NCBI RefSeq assembly: GCF_019457885.1
Contig: NZ_JAHZST010000005.1
Location: forward strand, 62,001 to 126,000
Source of the DNA: Shewanella nanhaiensis
GTDB lineage: Bacteria > Pseudomonadota > Gammaproteobacteria > Enterobacterales > Shewanellaceae
Length of the DNA stretch: 64,000 nt
Reading direction: 5' to 3'
The notes beneath the pieces are model-generated. The model searched no databases. It saw nothing but the letters and a program-made list of their open reading frames with translations, and was not told the DNA's origin. The translations under genes were made by a program, and so were the position numbers. The stretch's first letter is position 1; each line of letters begins with the position of its first letter. Below, piece after piece: positions 8,561 to 16,987 of the stretch.

Positions 8561-9928
8561 TTAACCGTGGCTAATAAACTCTGCTTGATCACCGCAGGTT
8601 AAGATACTTTTGGCCATTATTTTCATTGCACTGGTTAATTTAGTTAACTGCTCTGCAGAGATAACATAGGGGGGCATGATATAGATAAGGTTGGAAAACG
8701 GCCTTATCCAGACACCGAGGTCGACAAACTGCTGTTGTAACTCAGCGGTATTGACGCTCGAGTTCATCTCGATAACACCAATTGCGCCCAATACGCGGAC
8801 ATTTTTGACTTGTGGATATTCAACGGCTTCGGCAAGCTCATCTTGTAACTGACGCTCAATGTTACTGACTTGGGCTTGCCACTCATTGCGTGAGAGAAGA
8901 TCTAAGCTGGCGCAAGCGGCAGAGCAGGCCAGTGGGTTACCCATAAATGTTGGGCCATGCATGAACACGCCTGCTGGCGAGTCGCTGATCCCCTGGGCGA
9001 CCTCATCGCTACAGATAGTTGCGGCGAGTGAGATATAACCGCCAGTGAGGGCTTTGCCTAAACAGAGAATGTCGGCTTCAACGGCTTTTCCATCATGCAT
9101 CGCATGTTCATAGGCAAATAACTTACCCGTACGCCCAAAGCCTGTTGCTATCTCATCGAGTATTAAAAGCACATTAAACTCATCACATAGCTGACGTAAA
9201 CCAACTAAATATTGAGGGTGATAAAAGCGCATACCTCCAGCACCCTGTAAAACAGGCTCTAAGATAACCGCTGCTATCTCATTGCCCTGTGAGGCAAGCT
9301 TTGCACGCATCTCATCGAGTTCACTGTTATCGAATGGCTGGCCAAATTGAGTTTTGGGCGCACTGACAAACTCATGCTGAGTCACAGAATCGCCAAACAT
9401 AGTGTGCATACCGCCTTCGGGATCGCACACACTCATGGCTGCAAATGTATCACCGTGATAGCCACACTTTACCGTTAGTATGCGCTGTTTTTGCGGCTGG
9501 TTACGTCCTTGCCAATACTGCAAAGACATCTTTAGCGCGACCTCAACAGCAATTGAGCCTGAGTCGGCTAAAAATACTTTAGTGAGGTTATCGCTGGTCA
9601 TATTCACCAGCTTTTTTGACAGTTCAATTGCTGGCTGGTGAGTGATCCCACCAAACATGACATGGCTCAACTTGTGAAGCTGCTCCTGCATTGCATTGAC
9701 GATTGTAGGGTGACTATAACCATGAACGCAGGCCCACCAAGAGCTGGTGCCATCGACAAGTTGGCGTCCATCATCCAGTGTCAGCTCACACTCTTTTGCG
9801 GATATAACGCCAAATGCAGGAAGGGCATGACTCATTGAAGTGTAAGGATGCCAGATATGTTGTTTATCAAATTCAAAGTCTATTGAACTGTTATTGGCGG
9901 CGATCGTAGAGTTGATATTTTTGTTCAT
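8561..9928 (-). CDS. bioA: Adenosylmethionine-8-amino-7-oxononanoate aminotransferase BioA
   Basis: 455 residues, class-III PLP aminotransferase of normal length. Visible features are the HIWHPYTSM N-terminus typical of BioA, the SSWWACVHGYSHP segment, LILDEIATGFGRTG with the cofactor Asp, and the Schiff-base lysine in LGKALTGGYI. It converts KAPA to DAPA with SAM as amino donor. It is divergent from bioB, with a BirA-type operator only 12 bp upstream of its start. It reads into the SDR gene, making a two-gene unit. Confidence 0.96.
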   Translation of the reverse strand: MNKNINSTIAANNSSIDFEFDKQHIWHPYTSMSHALPAFGVISAKECELTLDDGRQLVDGTSSWWACVHGYSHPTIVNAMQEQLHKLSHVMFGGITHQPAIELSKKLVNMTSDNLTKVFLADSGSIAVEVALKMSLQYWQGRNQPQKQRILTVKCGYHGDTFAAMSVCDPEGGMHTMFGDSVTQHEFVSAPKTQFGQPFDNSELDEMRAKLASQGNEIAAVILEPVLQGAGGMRFYHPQYLVGLRQLCDEFNVLLILDEIATGFGRTGKLFAYEHAMHDGKAVEADILCLGKALTGGYISLAATICSDEVAQGISDSPAGVFMHGPTFMGNPLACSAACASLDLLSRNEWQAQVSNIERQLQDELAEAVEYPQVKNVRVLGAIGVIEMNSSVNTAELQQQFVDLGVWIRPFSNLIYIMPPYVISAEQLTKLTSAMKIMAKSILTCGDQAEFISHG

Positions 9929-9939
9929 AAAATAACCGT

Positions 9940-9972
9940 TAGTAAACCCTTTTATCTGGTTGGCGTTGACAG
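9940..9972. promoter_or_regulatory. BirA operator in the bioA/bioB divergent promoter
   Basis: TAGTAAACC, 15 nt, CGTTGACAG: an imperfect inverted repeat matching the biotin operator TTGTAAACC-N14-16-GGTTTACAA. The left half has one mismatch and the right half three, two of them near the ends. It sits between the divergent bio genes, where biotinoyl-AMP-bound BirA would repress both directions. Confidence 0.75.
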
Positions 9973-10038
9973 ATTACGGTCTACAGGTATCCTAAGCAAG
10001 ATAAAAACTAATTATATTGAGTTGAAAGGGTAAGTTAA

Positions 10039-11103
10039 ATGTCGGAAATACAGCTGCGTCATGACTGGAAACGCGATGAGATTGAAGCACTTTTTGCTTT
10101 ACCTATGAATGACTTACTTTTTGAAGCTCATTCAATCCATCGCCAGGTATACGATCCAAACGAAGTTCAGATCAGTCGTTTGTTGTCGATAAAAACCGGC
10201 GCTTGCCCTGAAGATTGTAAATATTGTCCTCAAAGTGCTCGTTATGATACTGGCCTTGAAAAAGAGCGTCTCATTGAGATTGAGAAGGTATTGACCGAAG
10301 CAAGAAGTGCTAAAGCCGCTGGTGCATCTCGATTCTGTATGGGCGCCGCGTGGCGTAATCCTCACGCTCGTGATATGCCTTACCTTAAAGATATGGTGCG
10401 TGAAGTTAAATCCATGGGAATGGAAACCTGCATGACCTTAGGCATGTTATCACCCGATCAAGCTGGAGAGCTTGCCGAGGCGGGATTAGATTACTACAAC
10501 CATAATTTAGATACTTCACCTGAATATTACGGTGACATCATTACCACACGTACTTATCAAGACAGATTAGATACCTTGTCGAATGTACGCGCTGCAGGCA
10601 TCAAAGTCTGCTCTGGCGGTATTGTGGGAATGGGCGAGCAGGCCACCGACCGCTCAGGTCTTCTGCAGCAGCTGGCTAATATGGAGCAGCACCCTGACTC
10701 TGTGCCAATTAACATGCTAGTTAAAGTCGCGGGGACGCCATTTGAGAATCTTGAGGATCTCGACCCATTGGTGTTTGTCAGAACCATTGCTGTTGCACGT
10801 ATCTTGATGCCCCATTCAAGGGTTCGCTTGTCGGCAGGTCGTGAAAAAATGAGCGATGAGATGCAGGCGATGTGTTTCTTCGCTGGGGCCAACTCGATAT
10901 TTTATGGCTGCAAACTGCTGACCACAAATAACCCTGAAGAGAATGAAGATATGACCCTGTTTAAGCGTCTTGGTCTGCATCCTGAGCAGGGCAAGTATGC
11001 CACCATCGAAGATGATAAGGCTGTACTTGAGAAAGCAACGGCTAAAGCTAACGCGATTAAAGATAAGCAAAGTGCTGCTTTTTATGATGCCGCTGCGCTT
11101 TAA
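10039..11103 (+). CDS. bioB: Biotin synthase BioB
   Basis: 354 residues, radical SAM enzyme inserting sulfur into dethiobiotin. The radical SAM motif CPEDCKYC is near residue 56, followed by the [12 protein letters not shown] segment with the [2Fe-2S] cysteine and the [12 protein letters not shown] segment. The arginine ligand region RLSAGRE is also present. AAGGG lies before the ATG. It is the first gene of bioBFCD, divergent from bioA and controlled by the operator at 9940-9972. Confidence 0.97.
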   Translation: MSEIQLRHDWKRDEIEALFALPMNDLLFEAHSIHRQVYDPNEVQISRLLSIKTGACPEDCKYCPQSARYDTGLEKERLIEIEKVLTEARSAKAAGASRFCMGAAWRNPHARDMPYLKDMVREVKSMGMETCMTLGMLSPDQAGELAEAGLDYYNHNLDTSPEYYGDIITTRTYQDRLDTLSNVRAAGIKVCSGGIVGMGEQATDRSGLLQQLANMEQHPDSVPINMLVKVAGTPFENLEDLDPLVFVRTIAVARILMPHSRVRLSAGREKMSDEMQAMCFFAGANSIFYGCKLLTTNNPEENEDMTLFKRLGLHPEQGKYATIEDDKAVLEKATAKANAIKDKQSAAFYDAAAL

Positions 11104-11117
11104 CGGATTAGCATTTT

Positions 11118-12320
11118 GTGACGAATAAATCCCTAGATGCATTAAGTTGCGATCGCATCTCTTTATCGCAAAAGATCCAGATGAGACAAGCCCAGCTTAA
11201 AGAGGTTGGGCTGCTGAGACAGAGAGAGAAGCTGAGTGTTACCCGCAGTGGCAGTGATAAGCCTGCCATGCTTTTCTCTGTTGAGGGCGTTGACTACCTT
11301 AATTTCAGTAGCAATGATTATCTTGGGTTATCTCAATCACCTGAGCTTGTTGAGGCGTTAAATCTCAGCGCTAACGACTATGGTGTTGGTAGCGGCTCAT
11401 CCCCCTTAGTGACAGGATACAGTCAAGCTCATCAACAGCTTGAACAGCGTCTTTGTCAAATCACAGGCCATGAGGCGGGTTTACTTTTCTGTTCAGGCTT
11501 TAGTGCTAACAGTGCCTTGATGAAGACTCTATTTGATGCCAGTGATAATGTTGTGGCGGATAAACTGATCCACGCTTCGATTATTGATGGTCTGGGTGAC
11601 AGTAAGGCTAGACTCAAACGTTTTTTACATAACGATCTGCAAAGTGCAGAGCGACTGCTGTTGAAGTATCAGCCTCAAGCCTTAGTGACAGAAAGTATCT
11701 TTAGTATGGATGGCGACAGGGCGCCGCTGGAAGCGCTGTCAGAGCTCTGTCATCAACAGGGAACTTGGTTGATTGTTGATGATGCCCATGGTTTTGGTAT
11801 TGATGCCGCGTTGGCTAATAGAGCTTGTACGGTGAACGCCTCAATTGCCGATATTCAGGTCGTGACTTTTGGTAAAGCGCTAGGCTGTCAAGGCGCTGCG
11901 ATTCTTGGCAGCCAAGCACTTATCGACTTTTTGGTGGCCAATGCTCGTGAATATATCTATTCGACGGCGCTTTCACCCACATCGGCAAGTCTTGCACTAG
12001 CTGCTGTCAATTTAACTCAAACGTCCATGCAGCCTGCAATAACCTTGGCTGATAATATTGCCTACTTTAGACAAAGCTGCGCCACGGCTCAGCTCAATTT
12101 AAATGGATCTGTGACACCTATCCAACCTCTGATTATTGGTGATGCCGATAAAACTTTAAAAGTGGCTGCAGATTTGAAAAGTGCTGGTGTGTGGGTAGGG
12201 GCAATTAGGCCACCCACAGTGCCTAAAGGAAGTGCAAGATTAAGGATCACTATCACAGCCTTGCATACCCGTAGTGACATTGACAAATTAGTGAGCGCGT
12301 TAGTATTGGCTCTGGAGTAG
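11118..12320 (+). CDS. bioF: 8-amino-7-oxononanoate synthase BioF
   Basis: 400 residues, alpha-oxoamine synthase. FSSNDYLGLSQSPE-like N-terminal motif, GSGSSPLVTGY, DDAHGFG and the PLP lysine in VTFGKALGCQGA are intact. It condenses pimeloyl-ACP with alanine. The start is GTG 11118, 14 bp after the bioB stop, with no strong ribosome site, so it may be translationally coupled. It is about 15 residues longer at the N-terminus than E. coli BioF. Confidence 0.95.
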   Translation: MTNKSLDALSCDRISLSQKIQMRQAQLKEVGLLRQREKLSVTRSGSDKPAMLFSVEGVDYLNFSSNDYLGLSQSPELVEALNLSANDYGVGSGSSPLVTGYSQAHQQLEQRLCQITGHEAGLLFCSGFSANSALMKTLFDASDNVVADKLIHASIIDGLGDSKARLKRFLHNDLQSAERLLLKYQPQALVTESIFSMDGDRAPLEALSELCHQQGTWLIVDDAHGFGIDAALANRACTVNASIADIQVVTFGKALGCQGAAILGSQALIDFLVANAREYIYSTALSPTSASLALAAVNLTQTSMQPAITLADNIAYFRQSCATAQLNLNGSVTPIQPLIIGDADKTLKVAADLKSAGVWVGAIRPPTVPKGSARLRITITALHTRSDIDKLVSALVLALE

Positions 12321-12368
12321 AATCCAATCAATGCTAAATTTAATTATTAGATGAGTGTGTAATTTAAG

Positions 12369-13160
12369 ATGAAACCCGAAGTAGTCATAGATGGGGTTAA
12401 CAAGATAAGCGACACTAATATCGTTGCTGAGCGTTTCTCTGCTGCAGCAAAAACATACTCCCGCCATAACTGTTTGCAAAAGCGTTCAGCGCAAGGCTTA
12501 CTCAAAGAGATGAGTCCTTGCGGTGTTTTGCTCGATATCGGTTGTGGGCCTGGTACAGATTTTAGCCATTTAAAACGCGTAGAGAAGGTTATTGGCCTTG
12601 ATATCGCGCCAGGCATGCTTGAGCAGCTGTCTATTAATTTCCCCTCCTATAAAACTGTCTGCGCCGATGCTAAAGCGATCCCTCTGCCTGAAAACAGTGT
12701 CGATACTGTGTATTCTAATCTCGCATTGCAGTGGTGTGACGACCTTAAGCAGTCTTTTAAAAGTACTGGGTCGGTATTAAAGTCTGGAGGTGATTACTAT
12801 CTATCTGTTGTGGCCGAGGGCAGTTTGCCTGAGTTGGTCGAGCTGGGTTTTAGGGTGAATAGCTTCAGAAGTATGACCGATATCGTTTCACAGTTTGATC
12901 CTGAGTTTTGGGTAGTTAAGTCTGCCAAACTTGAACCTATTACGGTTTACTTCGATGATTTAAAATCTTTGCTCTACTCCATTAAAGGGGTAGGGGCGTC
13001 GATAGTGTCAGATGAGAAGAGTTCAGAGCAGAACTTGGCCCACGGCATTCGCGGCCGCGAAGATTGGAAAGAGCGGTTAGCGAGGGCGGAGTGCATACGT
13101 CAAGCTAAAGGGCTTCCTTTGACCTACCACATTGCACAGCTCCATGTAGAGAGACGATAA
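12369..13160 (+). CDS. bioC: Malonyl-ACP O-methyltransferase BioC
   Basis: 263 residues. The class-I SAM motif LLDIGCGPGTD lies near residue 56; ERFSAAAKTYSRHNCLQ is the typical BioC N-terminus and SNLALQWCDDL the family motif IV. It methylates malonyl-ACP to start pimelate synthesis. The partner esterase BioH is not in the window and must be elsewhere. Confidence 0.92.
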   Translation: MKPEVVIDGVNKISDTNIVAERFSAAAKTYSRHNCLQKRSAQGLLKEMSPCGVLLDIGCGPGTDFSHLKRVEKVIGLDIAPGMLEQLSINFPSYKTVCADAKAIPLPENSVDTVYSNLALQWCDDLKQSFKSTGSVLKSGGDYYLSVVAEGSLPELVELGFRVNSFRSMTDIVSQFDPEFWVVKSAKLEPITVYFDDLKSLLYSIKGVGASIVSDEKSSEQNLAHGIRGREDWKERLARAECIRQAKGLPLTYHIAQLHVERR

Positions 13161-13163
13161 CTG

Positions 13164-13832
13164 ATGATCTATTTTGTGACAGGTACAGATACTGATTGTG
13201 GGAAAACTTTTATTTCATCGGCGCTACTTTGCAAAGTTGCGAGCCAAGGCCGAGCAAGCTTAGGGCTTAAGCCAATTGCTTCGGGTTGCGAGGAGACTGA
13301 ACTGGGGCTGAGAAACAGTGATGCCTTGAGTTTAATGGCGCAATCCACTATCGAGTTAGATTATGAGCAAGTTAACCCTGTCTCCTTTAAACCTGCTATT
13401 GCGCCTCATATTGCCGCGATGCAAACCTGCGTTGATATCTCTCCTGAGACAGTGATTAAGCATCTGTCACCGACACTCTCCTTAGTCAATGAGACGGACT
13501 TTTGTTTAGTTGAGGGGGCTGGTGGCTGGCGATTACCTTTGGGAGAGGGAGCGTTTCTTTCTCAAGTAGTTCAAACACTCTCGCTTCCGGTTATCTTAGT
13601 CGTGGGGGTTAAGTTAGGCTGCTTAAACCATGCAGTTTTGACTCAAGAGGCGATACTGGCCGATGGTCTAGAGATCGCGGGTTGGGTTGGCAACATTGTT
13701 GATGCAGACATCTCATGCATCGAAGAGAATTTGGCTAGTCTTCATCTGCTCATGTCATCTCCCTGTTTAGGTGTGGTACCACATCTGTCTAATTGCTCTG
13801 CTGAAGAGGCGGCCAAATACCTGACAATCTAG
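13164..13832 (+). CDS. bioD: Dethiobiotin synthetase BioD
   Basis: 222 residues. The P-loop GTDTDCGKTF starts near residue 7, followed by LKPIASGC, the VEGAGGWRLPL segment and LGCLNHAVLT, all typical of BioD. It closes the ureido ring of biotin using ATP and CO2. The start is 3 bp after the bioC stop, so it is tightly coupled; it ends the operon. Confidence 0.95.
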   Translation: MIYFVTGTDTDCGKTFISSALLCKVASQGRASLGLKPIASGCEETELGLRNSDALSLMAQSTIELDYEQVNPVSFKPAIAPHIAAMQTCVDISPETVIKHLSPTLSLVNETDFCLVEGAGGWRLPLGEGAFLSQVVQTLSLPVILVVGVKLGCLNHAVLTQEAILADGLEIAGWVGNIVDADISCIEENLASLHLLMSSPCLGVVPHLSNCSAEEAAKYLTI

Positions 13833-14121
13833 CTTAGTTCTTGGTGTTACAGTCCACTATTTCTGAACCTTGCTTCTCTAATTAACAAAATTTAATGGCC
13901 TTTATATTATTGCCAAGCTTGGGCTCTGCCTTTTTTAAGACTAGCTTAATATAAGGCTTTTAGACTGCTTTCTCTTTAATTTACAACTGATTTTAAGTGA
14001 GTTGAACTTGTTCAGTTGACACTATTTTTAACTTTCTCACTTGAATTATCGCTTTTAGGACATATTATGTCTTCAAGAACGCAAAAATCTGGTATTCAGT
14101 ACCCAACAGGAGCTTAACTAA

Positions 14122-14982
14122 ATGCGTATTTTTTTATTGATTGCTACCAATATGGCAATCTTACTTGTGGCCTCGATTGTGATGTCACTTCTAGGGGTTA
14201 ACACTTCAACCATGGGCGGATTGCTAGTATTCGCGGCGATTTTTGGTTTTGGTGGCGCCTTTATTAGTTTGGCAATCTCAAAGTGGATGGCTAAAAAAAC
14301 TATGGGTTGTGAAGTGATCACAGCCCCTCGTGATAACACTGAGCGTTGGTTGGTTGAAACCGTTGCTCGCCAAGCCGAGCAAGCTGGCATTAAGATGCCA
14401 GAAGTGGCTATCTACCAATCTGAAGAGCTGAATGCGTTTGCGACAGGCCCGAGCAAAGATAATGCACTGGTTGCTGTCAGTAGCGGATTGCTTTATGGCA
14501 TGAGCCAAGATGAGATTGAGGGTGTACTTGCTCACGAAGTAAGCCATGTTGCTAATGGTGATATGGTGACCTTGACTCTTATTCAGGGGGTAGTGAACAC
14601 CTTTGTTATCTTCGCGGCCCGTGTTGTTGCCGGTATTATCGATAACTTTGTATCGAGTAATGACGAAGAGGGTGAAGGCCTTGGCATGTTCGCGTACATG
14701 GGGGTTGTCTTTGTTCTGGATATGCTATTTGGTATTCTTGCCTCTATGATAGTGGCTTACTTCTCTCGTATTCGTGAGTTTAAAGCCGATGAAGGCGCTG
14801 CTAAGCTTGCTGGTAAAGAGAAGATGATTGCCGCGCTTGAGCGTTTACGTCAAGGGCCTGCAACAGGTGCCATGCCAGCCCAAATGTCTGCATTAGGCAT
14901 TAACGGCAAGAAGTCTATGTCTGAACTAATGATGAGTCATCCTCCATTAGAGAAACGCATCGCGGCACTTCGTAACAGCTAA
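14122..14982 (+). CDS. htpX: Membrane zinc protease HtpX
   Basis: 286 residues. Two N-terminal membrane segments, zinc motif HEVSH at 138-142 with cytoplasmic catalytic domain, two further hydrophobic segments near 155-215, then the [13 protein letters not shown] glutamate ligand region. HtpX removes misfolded membrane proteins alongside FtsH. AGGAG lies before the ATG. The last 63 bp are duplicated just downstream (15004-15069). No clear sigma-32 promoter could be picked in the 289 bp upstream. Confidence 0.96.
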   Translation: MRIFLLIATNMAILLVASIVMSLLGVNTSTMGGLLVFAAIFGFGGAFISLAISKWMAKKTMGCEVITAPRDNTERWLVETVARQAEQAGIKMPEVAIYQSEELNAFATGPSKDNALVAVSSGLLYGMSQDEIEGVLAHEVSHVANGDMVTLTLIQGVVNTFVIFAARVVAGIIDNFVSSNDEEGEGLGMFAYMGVVFVLDMLFGILASMIVAYFSRIREFKADEGAAKLAGKEKMIAALERLRQGPATGAMPAQMSALGINGKKSMSELMMSHPPLEKRIAALRNS

Positions 14983-15003
14983 GAGTCAATGGTGGAGGTT
15001 GTA

Positions 15004-15069
15004 TCAGAACTAATGATGTCAGCACAGCCTCCATTAGAGAAGCGCATCGCGGCACTTCGCAACAGCTAA
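15004..15069 (+). pseudogene. Duplicated, decayed 3' end of htpX
   Basis: 66 bp closely repeat the last 63 bp of htpX (14920-14982): [18 protein letters not shown] and the stop are all recognisable, with several substitutions and a 3-nt insertion near MMSAQPP. There is no start codon or upstream protease sequence. It looks like the remnant of a tandem duplication or unequal recombination and probably codes for nothing. Confidence 0.85.
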
Positions 15070-15100
15070 AATCGCTGGATTATTGATGATTGTTGAATAG

Positions 15101-15127
15101 AACGGGAGCCTAGGCTCCCGTTTTTTA
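15101..15127 (+). terminator. Intrinsic terminator of htpX
   Basis: AACGGGAGCC-TAGGCTCCCGTT hairpin followed by TTTTTT. Confidence 0.93.
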
Positions 15128-15169
15128 TGTTTAAACTCTAAAAGTGCATAATTATTTAGTTGTATAAAA

Positions 15170-15188
15170 AGTGAAATGAAATTTCACT
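15170..15188. repeat. Inverted repeat upstream of cctA
   Basis: AGTGAAAT-GAA-ATTTCACT, a perfect 8-bp inverted repeat. A further AGTTG (15158-15162) and CAACT (15190-15194) flank it. No T-run follows, so it is a protein site or mRNA hairpin rather than a terminator. Confidence 0.55.
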
Positions 15189-15224
15189 GCAACTAAAGAT
15201 TCATTCCTATATGCATGGGATTAG

Positions 15225-15240
15225 CGTGATCAATATCACT
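15225..15240. promoter_or_regulatory. CRP or FNR/EtrA site upstream of cctA
   Basis: CGTGATCAATATCACT contains GTGA-N6-TCAC (CRP form, 4+4 matches) and also fits TTGAT-N4-ATCAA with two mismatches at the outer bases. It lies about 210 bp before the cytochrome start. In Shewanella CRP controls much of anaerobic respiration, so CRP is the more likely binder. The rest of 15128-15451 shows no gene. Confidence 0.6.
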
Positions 15241-15451
15241 TTAATTCATTAATCATATGGTTAGAGGTGTTTTTATTTGATGAGTCTCACATATTATCAA
15301 AGTTGGAGTTGCTAAGGTTTCAGCTATAGTTAGTTGCGAGTTTGCTTATGTTTAGCTACTTTATGCATTGTCGTGCTATTACTTTAGGCAGCAAGATGAC
15401 GTTGATAGTTGATAAAGCGTCACTATGTTGCTCCATAAAGAGGATATTATT

Positions 15452-15799
15452 GTGAGCAAAAAAATATTAAGTGCGCTATTCGGTGCAGGCTTGGCTGCGT
15501 TAGCTTTATCACCAACGGCGATGGCTGAACCACAAGAGCTTGCTGAGATGCATGCAGAGATGGATGGCTGTGAAGCATGTCATGCAGATGGCGAGCCTTC
15601 TGCTGATGGAGCTTATGAGTTTGAACAGTGCCAAAGCTGTCATGGTACACTGGCAGAGATGGACGCTGTTCATCAGCCCCATGAAGGTAACCTAACATGC
15701 GCTGATTGTCATGCGCCCCATGACATGAATGTTGGTGATAAGCCAGGATGTGATAGTTGTCATGATGATGGTCGTACATCTGAGTCGACGCTTAAATAG
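15452..15799 (+). CDS. cctA: Small tetraheme cytochrome c (STC)
   Basis: 115 residues. A Sec signal ends at about AMA-EPQ (residue 25). Four CxxCH heme sites start at residues 40, 60, 83 and 100, with spacing as in Shewanella STC/CctA, and the tail [13 protein letters not shown] is nearly that of the known protein. STC is an abundant periplasmic carrier that shuttles electrons from the CymA menaquinol oxidase to terminal reductases. The start is GTG 15452, preceded by AGAGGA and giving the conserved [12 protein letters not shown] leader; the upstream ATG 15425 gives a non-family extension. Single gene with its own terminator. Confidence 0.95.
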   Translation: MSKKILSALFGAGLAALALSPTAMAEPQELAEMHAEMDGCEACHADGEPSADGAYEFEQCQSCHGTLAEMDAVHQPHEGNLTCADCHAPHDMNVGDKPGCDSCHDDGRTSESTLK

Positions 15800-15830
15800 T
15801 GGTTTTGATGGAGCCATTAAGTTGAAATAA

Positions 15831-15855
15831 AATGCCAGCATTTGCTGGCATTTTT
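15831..15855 (+). terminator. Intrinsic terminator of cctA
   Basis: AATGCCAGCA-TT-TGCTGGCATT hairpin running into TTTTT. Confidence 0.88.
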
Positions 15856-15918
15856 GTGCCTGCAGTTTCTGTTTCCATGCTTTGCTGAACTTTTTCCTCT
15901 CTTTTATGAGCTTTTTTG

Positions 15919-15934
15919 GTGCAAGACTTTGCAC
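15919..15934. repeat. Inverted repeat upstream of the cobA promoter
   Basis: GTGCA-AGACTT-TGCAC, about 75-90 bp upstream of the sigma-54 element, in the zone where an enhancer-binding protein would sit. The half-site order is opposite to the NtrC consensus (GCAC...GTGC), so the binder is uncertain. Confidence 0.35.
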
Positions 15935-16005
15935 TCTTGGAGCTCAAACTTCGCAAAAATAGATATCAATTTTTAAAACATCAATATTAATCAATCTGTT
16001 AACTA

Positions 16006-16022
16006 CTGGCATAAGGGTTGCG
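16006..16022 (+). promoter_or_regulatory. Sigma-54 promoter of the cobA unit
   Basis: CTGGCAT-AAGGG-TTGCG: GG at 16008-16009 and GC at 16020-16021 with the exact 12-base spacing, and TTGC intact. Predicted start about 16033, leaving a 75-nt leader that contains a small CCC-TAGA-GGG hairpin but no T-run. Confidence 0.8.
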
Positions 16023-16107
16023 ATAACTTCTCATAAGATTAAATCGTTCGTGTTACCTGTATTGCCCTAGAGGGGTTATCGAATTTAACTTTAAGAGGGA
16101 GTGCCCA

Positions 16108-16968
16108 GTGAAAACTGCTGATGTGATAAAACTTGATTTAAACCGGTATGCCAGTACTCCACCTAAGGTAGCGATTGTAGGGGCGGGGTGTGGCGAGGTG
16201 GAACTATTGACGTTAAAAGCGGCTCGATATATCTCAAAAGCCGATGTCATTATCTACGACAGTTTGGTGTGTGAGGATATCCTGACATTAGCATCATCTA
16301 AATGTGCAATGCATTTTGTCGGTAAGCGTTGTGGTCAACCCAGTGCTAAGCAAGATGAGATAAATGCACTATTGGTCGCTAGTACAAGGGATGGTGGTTT
16401 TGTGGTTCGTTTGAAAGGGGGCGATCCGAATATCTTTGGTCGTGGTTGCGAGGAGGCGCTTTATCTGGCTAAGAGCGGAATTAAGAGCGAGTTTGTTCCG
16501 GGAGTGACGGCGGCGCTTGGCTGCGCGGCGAGTACAGGGATCCCTTTGACACACAGAGGCGTGGCACGCTCTGTGACCTTTGTGACCGGACGAGTGTTTG
16601 ATAACAGTGCCCAAAGCTGGAGTGCACTTCTCTGCGCCGAAACAAGCTTAGTCTTTTATATGGGCAAGGAGCAGGCTGGTAACATTGCGCAGGGATTATT
16701 GGCTGCGGGGGCAAGCATTGAGCTGCCTATGGCATTTATCACTAATGGTGCTAGAGCAGAACAGGAAGTGGTTTACGCCAAATTAGGCGGTATGGCGAAG
16801 GTAGCGCGGGGACTGGTTGTTGAGGGGCCCACCTTGATGATTGTCGGAGAGGTCGTCAATGTCGCTCAGACACTATCAGCGCTGGTTTCGAGTATTGAAG
16901 AGAGAGGTTCATGGCGAGTATCTGAGCATAGTGATAATCAAATGAATTCATCACGTATGGTGAGGTGA
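16108..16968 (+). CDS. cobA: Uroporphyrinogen-III C-methyltransferase
   Basis: 286 residues, SUMT family. Visible: VAIVGAGCGEVELLTLKAARYI at the SAM site, YDSLV, VRLKGGDPNIFGRG, FVPGVTAALGCAASTGIPLTHRG and VTFVTGR. It makes precorrin-2, the precursor of siroheme needed by NirB (and of B12). It lacks the CysG oxidase/chelatase half, so other enzymes must finish siroheme. Start GTG 16108 with AGAGGGA 8 nt upstream. First gene of a sigma-54 unit with the YbiB-like and ANTAR genes. Confidence 0.93.
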   Translation: MKTADVIKLDLNRYASTPPKVAIVGAGCGEVELLTLKAARYISKADVIIYDSLVCEDILTLASSKCAMHFVGKRCGQPSAKQDEINALLVASTRDGGFVVRLKGGDPNIFGRGCEEALYLAKSGIKSEFVPGVTAALGCAASTGIPLTHRGVARSVTFVTGRVFDNSAQSWSALLCAETSLVFYMGKEQAGNIAQGLLAAGASIELPMAFITNGARAEQEVVYAKLGGMAKVARGLVVEGPTLMIVGEVVNVAQTLSALVSSIEERGSWRVSEHSDNQMNSSRMVR

Positions 16969-16987
16969 ACTTTTGCACGGAAATACA

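Noticed and set aside
14010..14060. Sigma-32 or TTGACA promoter for htpX
   Set aside because: TTGACA is present but no -10 lies at a suitable distance, and no CCCCAT-type sigma-32 -10 was seen.
15004..15069. A separate small gene
   Set aside because: It has no start codon or ribosome site and is clearly a copy of the htpX end.
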